DNA of 22,864 nt from CALDCK01 sp050618055 (GTDB lineage: Bacteria > Myxococcota_A > UBA9160 > SMWR01). The notes beneath the pieces were generated by a model, which worked only from the letters and a program-made list of their open reading frames with translations, was not told the DNA's origin and searched no databases. Made by a program: the position numbers and the translations under genes. This document shows, piece by piece, positions 7,470-14,103 of this stretch (position 1 is its first letter; each line of letters begins with the position of its first letter). The stretch is taken from the NCBI GenBank assembly GCA_050618055.1, contig JBNLVK010000310.1, positions 1 through 22,864 of the forward strand, written 5' to 3'.

Positions 7470-8150
7470 TTGCAGGGTTCGAAGCGGCACTGGACGGGGA
7501 CACTTCTCGGGATCGCGCTCCTGCTCGCGAACGCGCCCGCCACCGCCCGCCCGCTCGACCTGAACGAGCGGCGCGCGCGTCCGATCCGGGTCGCGATCGA
7601 GATCTCGCCCTCCCACCTGCCGGCGCGGCTCGACCACTCCTACAGCGAGCGCGGTCCGGCCTGGTTCGAGCCGGGTCCCGGCCCGGGGCACGTGACCGTG
7701 CGCATCACCGGCGCCGACCTGGAGCAGATGCTCCGCCACTCCGAGCCGGTGCCGGGAAGCTTCAGCGACTACATCTGGATCTTCGAGGCGGCCACCGGCC
7801 ACGTGCTCTCCGCCACCGTGGACGGCGCGTTCTACAAGCGCGTCGACTTCGGGCTCGTGAAGTCGCGCGTCCAGGCGAGCATCTCGGCGCGCATGAGCAC
7901 GCTGCGCGCGTCCGGCTTCATGCCCCCGCGCTGGCGAATGGGAAACGTGCTCTTCGAGCACTGCCTGGCCGGCCAGCACGGATGCAGCACGGTGGTGCCG
8001 CTTCCGCTCGATCCGGCCACCGGCTACGTGAACGCGGTGGGCAAGATCAGCGTCCGCGCCCTGGGCGGCGTGCGCACCGAGACCTACTCGCCGCTCGGCG
8101 AGGCGGTCTTCACCGAGATGCGCGCCGAAACCGCCGTCAGCGCCCGCTGA
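7470..8150 (+). CDS. Exported protein of unknown function
   Basis: I do not recognise a family. The 226-residue product begins with a signal peptide: basic MQGSKRHW, a hydrophobic core TGTLLGIALLLANA, and a likely Sec cleavage after ATA near residue 26, so it should be periplasmic or outer-membrane associated. The mature part looks soluble and beta-rich, for example HVTVRITGADLEQML and GHVLSATVDGAFYKRVDFG, with two cysteines close together (EHCLAGQHGCS) that could form a disulfide. The start is a TTG at 7470-7472, supported by GGAG at 7459-7462 with a 7-base gap and by the signal peptide beginning there. A -10-like TAGATT lies at 7441-7446. It converges on the DUF1295 gene with a 13-base gap. 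Confidence 0.75.
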   Translation: MQGSKRHWTGTLLGIALLLANAPATARPLDLNERRARPIRVAIEISPSHLPARLDHSYSERGPAWFEPGPGPGHVTVRITGADLEQMLRHSEPVPGSFSDYIWIFEAATGHVLSATVDGAFYKRVDFGLVKSRVQASISARMSTLRASGFMPPRWRMGNVLFEHCLAGQHGCSTVVPLPLDPATGYVNAVGKISVRALGGVRTETYSPLGEAVFTEMRAETAVSAR

Positions 8151-8163
8151 TCCGGCGCGGGGC

Positions 8164-8940
8164 TCAGGCCTTCGGCGGCATCGGCACGAAGGCACTGGTC
8201 CGCCGCACGTAGTCGGCGTAGCCCGGCCGCCGCTTGCCGATGCTGCGCTCCAGCATCGCCACGCCCGAGACCTTCAGCAGCAGGAACGTCATCAGCACCG
8301 GCGACAGCAGGGTGAAGGCGCCCTTCGGCGTCGCCAGGGCGATCGTGAACAGCCCCCACCAGACCACCGCGTCGCCGAAGTAGTTGGGGTGCCGGGTGTA
8401 GCGCCAGAGCCCCCGGTCCATGACCTGGCCGGCGCTGTCCGGGTCCGCCTTGAAGCGCGCGAGCTGGACGTCGCCCACGCTCTCGAAGCCCAGGCCCAGG
8501 GCGAACAGCAGCGTGCCCACTGCGTCGAGGGCGCCGAGCGGCGTCGGCGGGCTGGCGATCGCCACCTGCACCGGCAGCGAGACGAACCACATGAGGACGC
8601 CCTGGAGCGCGAAGACCGTCCCCAGGCTGACGAGCGGGAAGCGCGCGCCCCAGTGGCGGCGCATGGCCTGGTAGCGCGGGTCCTCGCCGTGACCGGCGTT
8701 GCGCCACAGCAGGTAGCCGCCGAGCCGCAGGCCCCAGAGCGAGGTGAGCACCAGCAGCAGCGTGGCGCGCGCGCCGTCGCCCGCCAGCACGAAGCTGGCG
8801 GCGGCGAGCACCGCGAAGCCGGGACCCCAGTAGATGTCCACGATGCTCGCGTCGCGCAGGGCGAGCGACACGAGCCACAGGGCGAACATGGCGCAGGCCG
8901 CGACCGCGGCGGTGTGGGCGAACAGGCTTCCCAGGTCCAT
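8164..8940 (-). CDS. DUF1295 / steroid 5-alpha-reductase-like integral membrane protein
   Basis: This 258-residue polytopic membrane protein has about six hydrophobic segments. The diagnostic C-terminal block is DRGLWRYTRHPNYFGD (about 175-190), followed by the ending RRPGYADYVRRTSAFVPMPP. Both belong to the DUF1295 family, which shares a fold with steroid 5-alpha-reductases and isoprenylcysteine methyltransferases. In the reductases the R-HPNY-G region binds NADPH. An NADPH-dependent reduction of a lipid-like substrate in the membrane is the usual guess, but bacterial members are mostly uncharacterised. The ATG at 8938-8940 has a good GGGAGGG just upstream and a -10-like TAGGCT at 8963-8958. 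It is divergent from the small unknown gene at 9006. Confidence 0.88.
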   Translation of the reverse strand: MDLGSLFAHTAAVAACAMFALWLVSLALRDASIVDIYWGPGFAVLAAASFVLAGDGARATLLLVLTSLWGLRLGGYLLWRNAGHGEDPRYQAMRRHWGARFPLVSLGTVFALQGVLMWFVSLPVQVAIASPPTPLGALDAVGTLLFALGLGFESVGDVQLARFKADPDSAGQVMDRGLWRYTRHPNYFGDAVVWWGLFTIALATPKGAFTLLSPVLMTFLLLKVSGVAMLERSIGKRRPGYADYVRRTSAFVPMPPKA

Positions 8941-8957
8941 GGGCCCTCCCTTCGAGC

Positions 8958-8963
8958 AGCCTA
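8958..8963 (-). promoter_or_regulatory. Candidate -10 element for the DUF1295 gene
   Basis: TAGGCT on the minus strand (8963 to 8958), followed by GC, would start transcription near 8951. That leaves about 11 nt of leader, made up almost entirely of the Shine-Dalgarno GGGAGGG. No -35 is recognisable. The same TAGGCTGC sequence precedes the FAH-family gene. The only CTAG in the window not at a stop codon is the cTAG of this element. Confidence 0.3.
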
Positions 8964-8993
8964 GCCGGCGCTGCGCACCCCGCCGGCCGCCAT

Positions 8994-8999
8994 TAAGAT
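8994..8999 (+). promoter_or_regulatory. Candidate -10 element for a leaderless transcript
   Basis: TAAGAT (8994-8999) ends six bases before position 9006, so a normal start of transcription falls on the A of the ATG at 9006. There is no Shine-Dalgarno before that ATG, which fits leaderless translation. No -35 is visible at the expected place (8971-8976 reads ctgcgc). Confidence 0.4.
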
Positions 9000-9005
9000 C
9001 CTGCC

Positions 9006-9482
9006 ATGAGCCGGCCTCCCGCGTCGCCCGGACTGCGGGTCGTCTACTACGACCACCAGGCCGGCGGGGACCAGGCGGGCTTCCGCAGCGGCGCGGCCGA
9101 CCGCGTCGTGACCGGCAGGGACGGCGTGGCCGAGGCGGTGAGCGGCGTCCGCATCCCGCCGAACTCGCTGCACGCCCTGCTGGGCCACGGCGTGGCCGAC
9201 CGCCTCGACCGGCTGCCGCTGGTCTACGGACGCGTCGCCGCCGGCACCGAGGCGGTGCTGCGCCCGACCGCCTTCTCCGAGGCCTCGCGCATCCTCTACG
9301 AGGCCGACCGCAAGACCTACGGCGCGATCCACGAGTTCGTGACCCACGAGGAGGCCGGCCCGGACCCGGTGCAGTACCGCATCGTCGTCGACAACCGCGA
9401 GTACCAGCGCACGCTGGCGCGCCTCCAGTACCTGCTGACGCTGGCCGGCCGCGAGGGCTACGGGGTGCGCCTTCGGCTCTAG
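9006..9482 (+). CDS. Small protein of unknown function
   Basis: The 158-residue product matches no family I recognise. It has no signal peptide, membrane segment or cysteine, so it is probably cytosolic. Visible features are a VRIPPNSLHALLGHGVADRL segment, an acidic/aromatic stretch HEFVTHEEAGPDPVQYRIVVD and a C-terminal amphipathic segment YQRTLARLQYLLTLAGREGYG. Codon use is strongly GC-ending and the frame is open from the first ATG, supporting a real gene. The ATG at 9006 lacks a Shine-Dalgarno but is placed exactly for leaderless initiation from TAAGAT (8994-8999). It is divergent from the DUF1295 gene and its stop interlocks with that of the PadR gene in CTAG. No function can be assigned from context. 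Confidence 0.65.
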   Translation: MSRPPASPGLRVVYYDHQAGGDQAGFRSGAADRVVTGRDGVAEAVSGVRIPPNSLHALLGHGVADRLDRLPLVYGRVAAGTEAVLRPTAFSEASRILYEADRKTYGAIHEFVTHEEAGPDPVQYRIVVDNREYQRTLARLQYLLTLAGREGYGVRLRL

Positions 9483-10057
9483 TCCCGGCGCTCGGGCTCG
9501 TCCTCGTCGCGGCGCCGCAGGTCGTCCACGTCCTTGCGGGCGCGGGACAGGATGTCGCGCAGGCGGTCGATGGTCTCGTCGTCCACGTCGTCGCGGGTCG
9601 CGGTGCGCAGCGCCGCCTTGGCCAGGTCCTTGAGCGGGCGCACGATCTCCCAGACCTCGGGCCGCGAGGCGTCGCCCCAGTCGCCCCACTCCTCGGCGCG
9701 ACGCCAGATGCGGCGCACGTCGTCGGCGTCCTCCTCGACGAGGCGCTCGCCCTCGGGCGTGAGCCGGTAGACGCGCTTGCCGTCCTGCGACTCGCTGCGC
9801 GCCAGCCCCTCGTCCTCGAGCTGCTGGAGCGTGGGGTAGACCGAGCCGGCGCTGGCGCGGTACAGGCCGCCGGAGCGCGCCTCGAGCTGCTTCATCAGCT
9901 CGTAGCCGTGCCTCGGACCCTCGCCGAGCAGGGCCAGCAGGGCCAGCCGCAGCTCGCCGGGACCGAAGAAGCGGCCGCGCAGGCCGCCCCACAGGTTGCG
10001 GCGCGAGCGGTGGCGCCGGCCGTGGCGCGAGCGACGTCGGTGGTGGTGGGAGTGCAT
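9479..10057 (-). CDS. PadR-family transcriptional regulator with His/Arg-rich N-terminus (NfeR/YqjI-like)
   Basis: This 192-residue repressor begins with a basic tail holding six His and nine Arg in the first 20 residues. The winged helix follows: RFFGPGELRLALLALL (29-44), HGYELMKQLE (50-59), GSVYPTLQQLEDEGL (71-85) and the wing KRVYRLTPEG (94-103). A helical dimerisation region makes up the C-terminus. The arrangement is that of E. coli YqjI/NfeR, whose His-rich N-terminus binds nickel; here the tail lacks the cysteines I recall in that protein, so metal sensing is only a possibility. AGGAGGA precedes the ATG at 10055-10057. A strong promoter overlapped by a perfect palindrome lies upstream, pointing to autoregulation. 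No target gene is adjacent on the same transcript. Confidence 0.9.
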   Translation of the reverse strand: MHSHHHRRRSRHGRRHRSRRNLWGGLRGRFFGPGELRLALLALLGEGPRHGYELMKQLEARSGGLYRASAGSVYPTLQQLEDEGLARSESQDGKRVYRLTPEGERLVEEDADDVRRIWRRAEEWGDWGDASRPEVWEIVRPLKDLAKAALRTATRDDVDDETIDRLRDILSRARKDVDDLRRRDEDEPERRD

Positions 10058-10089
10058 GGTCGAATTCCTCCTGCCTTCCCCGGGGCACC

Positions 10090-10103
10090 CGTTCGATGGA
10101 ACG
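10090..10103. repeat. Second small palindrome in the PadR leader
   Basis: CGTTC-GATG-GAACG is a perfect 5-bp inverted repeat with a 4-base centre, located between the predicted transcription start (about 10110) and the padR-type gene. It shares the GTTCGAT core with the main operator, so it may be a secondary half-site or a leader hairpin. Confidence 0.35.
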
Positions 10104-10116
10104 AAAGATCGACCAC

Positions 10117-10145
10117 AAGATATATCGTTCGATATATCCAGTCAA
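10117..10145 (-). promoter_or_regulatory. Promoter of the PadR gene
   Basis: On the minus strand, TTGACT (10145-10140) and TATCTT (10122-10117) are separated by exactly 17 bases, the best sigma-70 type match in the window. Transcription would begin near 10110 and leave a leader of about 53 nt before the ATG. The spacer is almost wholly occupied by the palindromic operator. This AT-rich patch stands out from the surrounding GC-rich DNA. Confidence 0.7.
10119..10138. promoter_or_regulatory. Palindromic operator within the PadR promoter
   Basis: A perfect 20-bp palindrome, GATATATCG-AA-CGATATATC on the minus strand, fills the spacer and overlaps the -10 of the PadR gene promoter. A dimeric repressor bound here would block RNA polymerase. 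PadR proteins bind inverted repeats and commonly repress their own genes, so autoregulation is the natural reading. Binding itself is inferred. Confidence 0.7.
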
Positions 10146-10160
10146 GCCCGGACTACGGGC
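10146..10160. terminator. Possible stem-loop between the exported protein gene and the PadR promoter
   Basis: GCCCG (10146-10150) and CGGGC (10156-10160) form a perfect 5-bp stem with a 5-base loop. It lies 20 bases past the stop of the minus-strand gene at 10180-10920 and directly abuts the PadR -35. There is no T-run after it, so intrinsic termination would be weak. Confidence 0.25.
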
Positions 10161-10179
10161 GGGACGCGTGCCGCGGGAG

Positions 10180-10920
10180 CTACTGGAGGCGCAGCTCGAA
10201 GGGCTGGAGCAGCCGGAACTCCATGGGCGCGCCGGCCTGGGCGCCGGGGCGGACCGCCGCCGGGGCGGCCTCGCCCTCGGCCGCGGCGGCCGGAGCCGGC
10301 GCGGCGGCCGGGGTCTGGGAGCCGGTCACCAGCGGGAGCAGCTGGCCCTGGACCATCAGGCCCGTCAGCTCGAGCTTCATTCGCTGGGCGGCCGGACCCG
10401 TGTCGCGCAGCTCCGCTACCCGTCCGTAGACCTTGGAGCCGGCCGGCACGATCGCCCGGCCGTCGATGCCGAGCCCGCTCTCGAGCGTGGCGGTGAAGCC
10501 GTCGCCGACGGCGGCCTGGCGCGCGTCGACGCCCTCGACCATGCGTACCTGGAGCCGCGTGCCGGCGGAGACGCGGGCCAGCGTGGCGGTCGCCGCCGGC
10601 GCGGTCGTCGCTGCCGGCGCCGCCGGAGCGGCGGCCGGCGGGACCGTCTCCGCCGTCGGAGCGAGCGGCACGGGGGCGGGGGGCGGAGCGGCCGGCGGGG
10701 CAGCCGGATCGGACGCCGCCAGCGTGTGGTCGAAGGTCAGGGCCAGCACCTGGTCGAGGGTCAGCACCTGGACGCTTCCGCCGGTCTCGAAACGGACCGA
10801 CTGCTGGGTTCCGCCCAGGTACGTGCCGGTCAGCACGCGACCGTCGCGGGTCTCGAGGACGTCGGCGCCGGCGGCTCCGGCGAGCAGCAGGCCGAGCAGG
10901 ACGGCGGGAATCGATCGCAT
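10180..10920 (-). CDS. Exported two-domain protein of unknown function
   Basis: The 246-residue product has a signal peptide (MRSIPAVLLGLLLAGAAGA, cleavage near residue 19). A small beta-rich domain follows (20-63, DVLETRDGRVLTGTYLGG onward), resembling the Sm-like repeats seen in many exported deltaproteobacterial proteins. A Pro/Ala-rich linker (about 70-112) leads to a second beta domain (115-202) containing RVSAGTRLQVRMVEG, AVGDGFTATLE and IVPAGSKVYGRV. A further Pro/Ala linker ends in FRLLQPFELRLQ. I recognise the second domain as a recurring envelope-protein module but know no function for it. The ATG at 10918-10920 is chosen over an in-frame ATG at 10935 because GAGGGG lies five bases upstream. 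It is divergent from the parvulin gene. Confidence 0.75.
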   Translation of the reverse strand: MRSIPAVLLGLLLAGAAGADVLETRDGRVLTGTYLGGTQQSVRFETGGSVQVLTLDQVLALTFDHTLAASDPAAPPAAPPPAPVPLAPTAETVPPAAAPAAPAATTAPAATATLARVSAGTRLQVRMVEGVDARQAAVGDGFTATLESGLGIDGRAIVPAGSKVYGRVAELRDTGPAAQRMKLELTGLMVQGQLLPLVTGSQTPAAAPAPAAAAEGEAAPAAVRPGAQAGAPMEFRLLQPFELRLQ

Positions 10921-11010
10921 GGCACCCCTCTTCATGGGTCCTGGATCGGCTCTTCGGCCCTGGAACTTTCGCGCCGTGCGCCGGCCCGGCCTGCGCGGAT
11001 TCGCTACCCC

Positions 11011-11910
11011 ATGGGCCCCATGGCGGCCCCCACCACGAGCGAGCGCCGTCCGCTGGCCCTGCTCGGCGCGGGCGCGGTGCTGGGCCTGGCCGCGGCGGCG
11101 GTGGGCCTGATGCGCGGCCCCGAGCCCGGCGCGGGACTGCCCGAGGGCATCGTCGCCAGCGTGAACGGCGAGCGGGTGCGCGTCGAGGAGTACCAGCGGG
11201 CGGTCCAGGCCCTGGCCAGCGACCGCCGCAGCCCGATCGGCGACGCGGAGAAGCGCCACGTGCTCGACCGGCTGCTCGACGAGGAGCTGCTGGTGCAGCG
11301 CGGCGTCGAGCTCGGACTGGTCCGCCACGACCGCCGCGTGCGCGGCGACATCGTGTCGGCCGTGATCCAGGTGGTGGTCCAGCAGACCGAGGCGGAGGAG
11401 CCGACCGCCGACGACCTGGAGCGCTTCTACGCCGACAACCGCGACTACTTCGCGCGCACTGGCCGGCTGTTCGTGCGCCAGGTGCTGGTGCGGGTGCCGC
11501 CGGGCGCCGACGAGGACGCAGCGCGGCGCCGCGCCGGCGAGGCGGCCGAGCGCCTGCGCGCCGGCCACGACTTCGCCGACGTCGACGAGGCGCTCGGCGA
11601 CACCCAGGTGGCCCGGCTGCCCGCCGACTACCTGCCGGCGGTCAAGCTGCGCGAGTACGTGGGACCGACCGCCACGCGCACGGCCATGGGCCTCGAGCCC
11701 GGCCAGGTGAGCGACCCGGTGCGCAGCGCCAGCGGCTACCACGTGCTCCAGCTGGTCGACCGCGAGGAGGGTCGCGTGCCGCCGCTCTCGGAGATCGAGA
11801 GCGAGGTGCGGTCCGAGTGGGTGCGGCGCGCCGGCGACGAGGCGCTGCGTCGCTACCTCGACGAGCTGCGCGAACGCGCCGACGTGCGCACGCTGGACGC
11901 GCTGCCGTGA
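11011..11910 (+). CDS. Membrane-anchored parvulin-type peptidyl-prolyl cis-trans isomerase
   Basis: This roughly 299-residue protein is predicted to assist folding of exported proteins. An N-terminal transmembrane anchor (about 14-34) lacks an obvious cleavage site. A SurA-like helical segment follows (47-130: VASVNGERVRVEEYQRAV, then LDRLLDEELLVQRGVELGL). The PPIC domain (about 150-250) includes RLFVRQVLVRVP, LEPGQVSDPVRSASGYHVLQ and LVDREEG. The usual HIL at the domain start is RQVL here, so catalytic efficiency is uncertain and chaperone function may dominate. Starts at 11011 and 11020 are both possible; neither has a good Shine-Dalgarno. The stop overlaps the HupE-like start by 4 nt (GTGA). 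This coupling suggests the isomerase serves the exported partners encoded downstream. Confidence 0.88.
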   Translation: MGPMAAPTTSERRPLALLGAGAVLGLAAAAVGLMRGPEPGAGLPEGIVASVNGERVRVEEYQRAVQALASDRRSPIGDAEKRHVLDRLLDEELLVQRGVELGLVRHDRRVRGDIVSAVIQVVVQQTEAEEPTADDLERFYADNRDYFARTGRLFVRQVLVRVPPGADEDAARRRAGEAAERLRAGHDFADVDEALGDTQVARLPADYLPAVKLREYVGPTATRTAMGLEPGQVSDPVRSASGYHVLQLVDREEGRVPPLSEIESEVRSEWVRRAGDEALRRYLDELRERADVRTLDALP

Positions 11911-13136
11911 AGCCCCCGGGCGTGGCGGGCCGGGCGGCGCTGATCGCGCTGTGGCTGCTGCTCTGCATTCCCACCGGGAGCCAGGCCCACACGCGCAGCG
12001 TCTCCTACTCGAGCTGGACCTTCGACGAGGCCGGCGCCCGCGTCCGGCTGCGCATTCCGCTGCTCGAGCTGTCGCGCCTGGCCATGGATCCGGTGCTCGA
12101 CGTGGGCAGCGGCGGCCGGGCGGCGGGCTACCTGGCGTCGCACCTGACGCTGGCCATGGGCGGCGAGCCCTGCCGCGTCGACGAGCCGCCGCGGGCGGAG
12201 CGCGCGCCCACCGGCTGGGCGCACTTCCGCTGGCGCGTCGACTGCGCCGCCAGCGGCGCTCCGGTGATCGAGAGCCGCATCCTGCTGCGCGAGGCGCCCA
12301 GCCACATGCACTTCGCCCGGGTGGCCGGCGAGGGCGAAGCCACGCTCGAGCGCGTGCTGATCGAGGCCGATCCGCGCTGGACGCTCGCCTCCGGCGACGA
12401 CCCGGAGGCCGCCGGCTCCGAGGGCACGAGCCTCGCGGGCTACGTGGCACTCGGCGTCGAGCACATCCTGTCGGGCTGGGACCACCTGGCGTTCGTGCTG
12501 GCGCTGCTGCTGCTGGCCGGCCGGCTGGGCGAGGTGGCGGCGCTGGTGACGTCGTTCACCGTCGCCCACAGCGTGACGCTGGGCCTGGCGGTGCTGGGCC
12601 TGGTGCGCCCCGAGGCGGTGGCGGTGGAGGCGCTGATCGGCTTCTCCATCGCGCTGGTGGCCGCCGAGAACGGCTGGCTGCTGGCGGGTCGCGGGCGCGG
12701 CGTCCCGGCGGCCGTCTGCCTGGGGCTGCTGGCGCTGGCCGCGCTCGCGTGGGGCGGCGTCGGTTCGGTCTCGGCCACGACGCTGCTCGGCCTGGCCCTC
12801 TTCTCGGCCTGCCACTTCGCCCTGCTCGAGCGCGTGCCGCGGCCGGCGCGGCTGCGCGCGGCGGTGGCCTTCGCCTTCGGGCTCGTCCACGGCTTCGGCT
12901 TCGCCGGCGTGCTGGCGGAGATGCAGCTTCCCACCGGCCGCGTCGTGCCGGCACTGTTCGGCTTCAACGTGGGCGTCGAGCTGGGCCAGCTGGCGATCGT
13001 GTGCGCCGTCTGGCCGCTGCTGCACGCGCTCGAGCGTCGCAGTCCGCTGCGCTGGCACCGCGGCGTCGCCGAGGCGGGCTCCGCCGCGATCCTGGCCCTC
13101 GGGCTCTACTGGTTCGTGGAACGGACGCTCGGCTAG
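11907..13136 (+). CDS. HupE/UreJ-2 family membrane protein with periplasmic N-terminal domain
   Basis: This 409-residue protein starts with a signal peptide ending SQA-H, so the mature chain would begin with His28. An extracytoplasmic beta-rich domain (about 28-165) has a cysteine pair, C89 and C113. The membrane domain carries the family motifs LGVEHILSGWDHLAFVLAL (182-200), FTVAHSVTLGLA (217-228), FGLVHGFGFAG (324-334) and FGFNVGVELGQ (351-361), spread over about seven helices. HupE and UreJ proteins are nickel/cobalt permeases; the histidine and aspartate motifs suit metal handling, but this longer subgroup is not functionally proven. The start is a GTG at 11907 that overlaps the parvulin stop by 4 nt, so translation is coupled. 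The stop at 13134-13136 is followed 22 bases later by the beta-barrel gene. Confidence 0.9.
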   Translation: MKPPGVAGRAALIALWLLLCIPTGSQAHTRSVSYSSWTFDEAGARVRLRIPLLELSRLAMDPVLDVGSGGRAAGYLASHLTLAMGGEPCRVDEPPRAERAPTGWAHFRWRVDCAASGAPVIESRILLREAPSHMHFARVAGEGEATLERVLIEADPRWTLASGDDPEAAGSEGTSLAGYVALGVEHILSGWDHLAFVLALLLLAGRLGEVAALVTSFTVAHSVTLGLAVLGLVRPEAVAVEALIGFSIALVAAENGWLLAGRGRGVPAAVCLGLLALAALAWGGVGSVSATTLLGLALFSACHFALLERVPRPARLRAAVAFAFGLVHGFGFAGVLAEMQLPTGRVVPALFGFNVGVELGQLAIVCAVWPLLHALERRSPLRWHRGVAEAGSAAILALGLYWFVERTLG

Positions 13137-13158
13137 CAGGGTGCATACGGGCGGGCCG

Positions 13159-14073
13159 ATGCGGATCCGACGGGTGCTCGCCGCGGCTGTGTGGGTGTGG
13201 AGCGTTGCAGCCGGCGCGCAGGAGCTCGAGCCGCGCCGCTGGAGCCACCTGCCCACCGGCAGCAACTTCCTGGGCGGCGGCTACTCCTACACCGAGGGCG
13301 ATCTCCTCTTCAATCCGGTCTCGCGCATCGAGGATGCCGAGGTGACGGTCGACTCGCTCGGCATGAGCTTCATCCGCACCTTCGAGGCGTTCGGGCACTC
13401 GGCCCGCGTCGACCTGATGGCCGCCTACCAGGAGGGGAAGTGGGAGGGACTGCTCGCGGGCGTCCCGGCGGAGACGGAGCGCCACGGCTGGGCCGACCCG
13501 ATCGTGCGGCTGTCGGTGAACCTGCTGGGCGCGCCTCCGCTCTCGGGCGACGAGTTCGTCGCCTACCGCAAGCGGGTGGCCGAGGGGTCGGAAACGATCG
13601 TCGGGGCGGCGGTGGCGGTTCAGGTGCCGCTCGGCGAGTACGAGGACGACAAGCTGATCAACCTGGGCGCGAACCGCTTCGCCGTGCGACCCCAGCTCGG
13701 CGTCGTCCACAACCGGGGCAGGTGGGGCTTCGAGCTCACCGGTGGGAGCTGGTTCTACACCGACAACGACGACTTCTTCGGCGGCCAGCGGCTCGAGAAG
13801 GATCCGTTGCTGACGGTGCAGGCGCACGCGGTCTACACCTTCTTTCCGGGCCTGTGGATCTCCGGGGGCGTGGCCTACGGCTGGGGAGGCGAGTCCACCA
13901 TCGAGGGGGATCGCCAGGACGACGAGACCAGCAACCTGGTGTTCGGTGGCAGCCTCGGCATCCCGCTGCACCGCCGCTTCGGCATGAAGGTCGGCTACGT
14001 GGGGACGCGCACCCAGAACGACACCGGGCTCGACTCGGACAGCCTGGTGCTCGCGGCGTCGGTGTTCTGGTAG
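13159..14073 (+). CDS. Predicted outer-membrane beta-barrel protein (phenol MetA-pathway 'transporter'-like)
   Basis: The 304-residue product has a signal peptide (MRIRRVLAAAVWVWSVAAGA, cleavage near residue 20). The chain that follows has alternating polar/hydrophobic strands rich in Gly and aromatic residues, and it ends in an aromatic residue (ASVFW), the typical C-terminal strand of an outer-membrane barrel. LPTGSNFLGGGYSYTEGDLL at the start and VAVQVPLGEYEDDKLINLG in the middle match the COG4313/Phenol_MetA_deg group, annotated as putative transporters of aromatic-degradation pathways but with little direct evidence. The ATG at 13159 is preferred because the signal peptide begins there; a GTG at 13141 is also in frame. 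Lying 22 nt after the HupE-like gene, it probably belongs to the same transcript. Confidence 0.82.
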   Translation: MRIRRVLAAAVWVWSVAAGAQELEPRRWSHLPTGSNFLGGGYSYTEGDLLFNPVSRIEDAEVTVDSLGMSFIRTFEAFGHSARVDLMAAYQEGKWEGLLAGVPAETERHGWADPIVRLSVNLLGAPPLSGDEFVAYRKRVAEGSETIVGAAVAVQVPLGEYEDDKLINLGANRFAVRPQLGVVHNRGRWGFELTGGSWFYTDNDDFFGGQRLEKDPLLTVQAHAVYTFFPGLWISGGVAYGWGGESTIEGDRQDDETSNLVFGGSLGIPLHRRFGMKVGYVGTRTQNDTGLDSDSLVLAASVFW

Positions 14074-14103
14074 AGCGGGTGGGCTCACTCCGGCGCAGAG
14101 CGG

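Noticed and set aside
10936..12450. Minus-strand extension of the 10180-10920 gene to over 700 residues
   Set aside because: The signal peptide and ribosome site place the start at 10920; the remainder is the shadow of the parvulin and HupE-like genes.
14074..14103. Possible bidirectional terminator between the beta-barrel and dehalogenase genes
   Set aside because: A GGGCTC/GAGCCC pairing exists, but its loop is long, it runs into coding sequence and there is no T-run, so I could not support a terminator.
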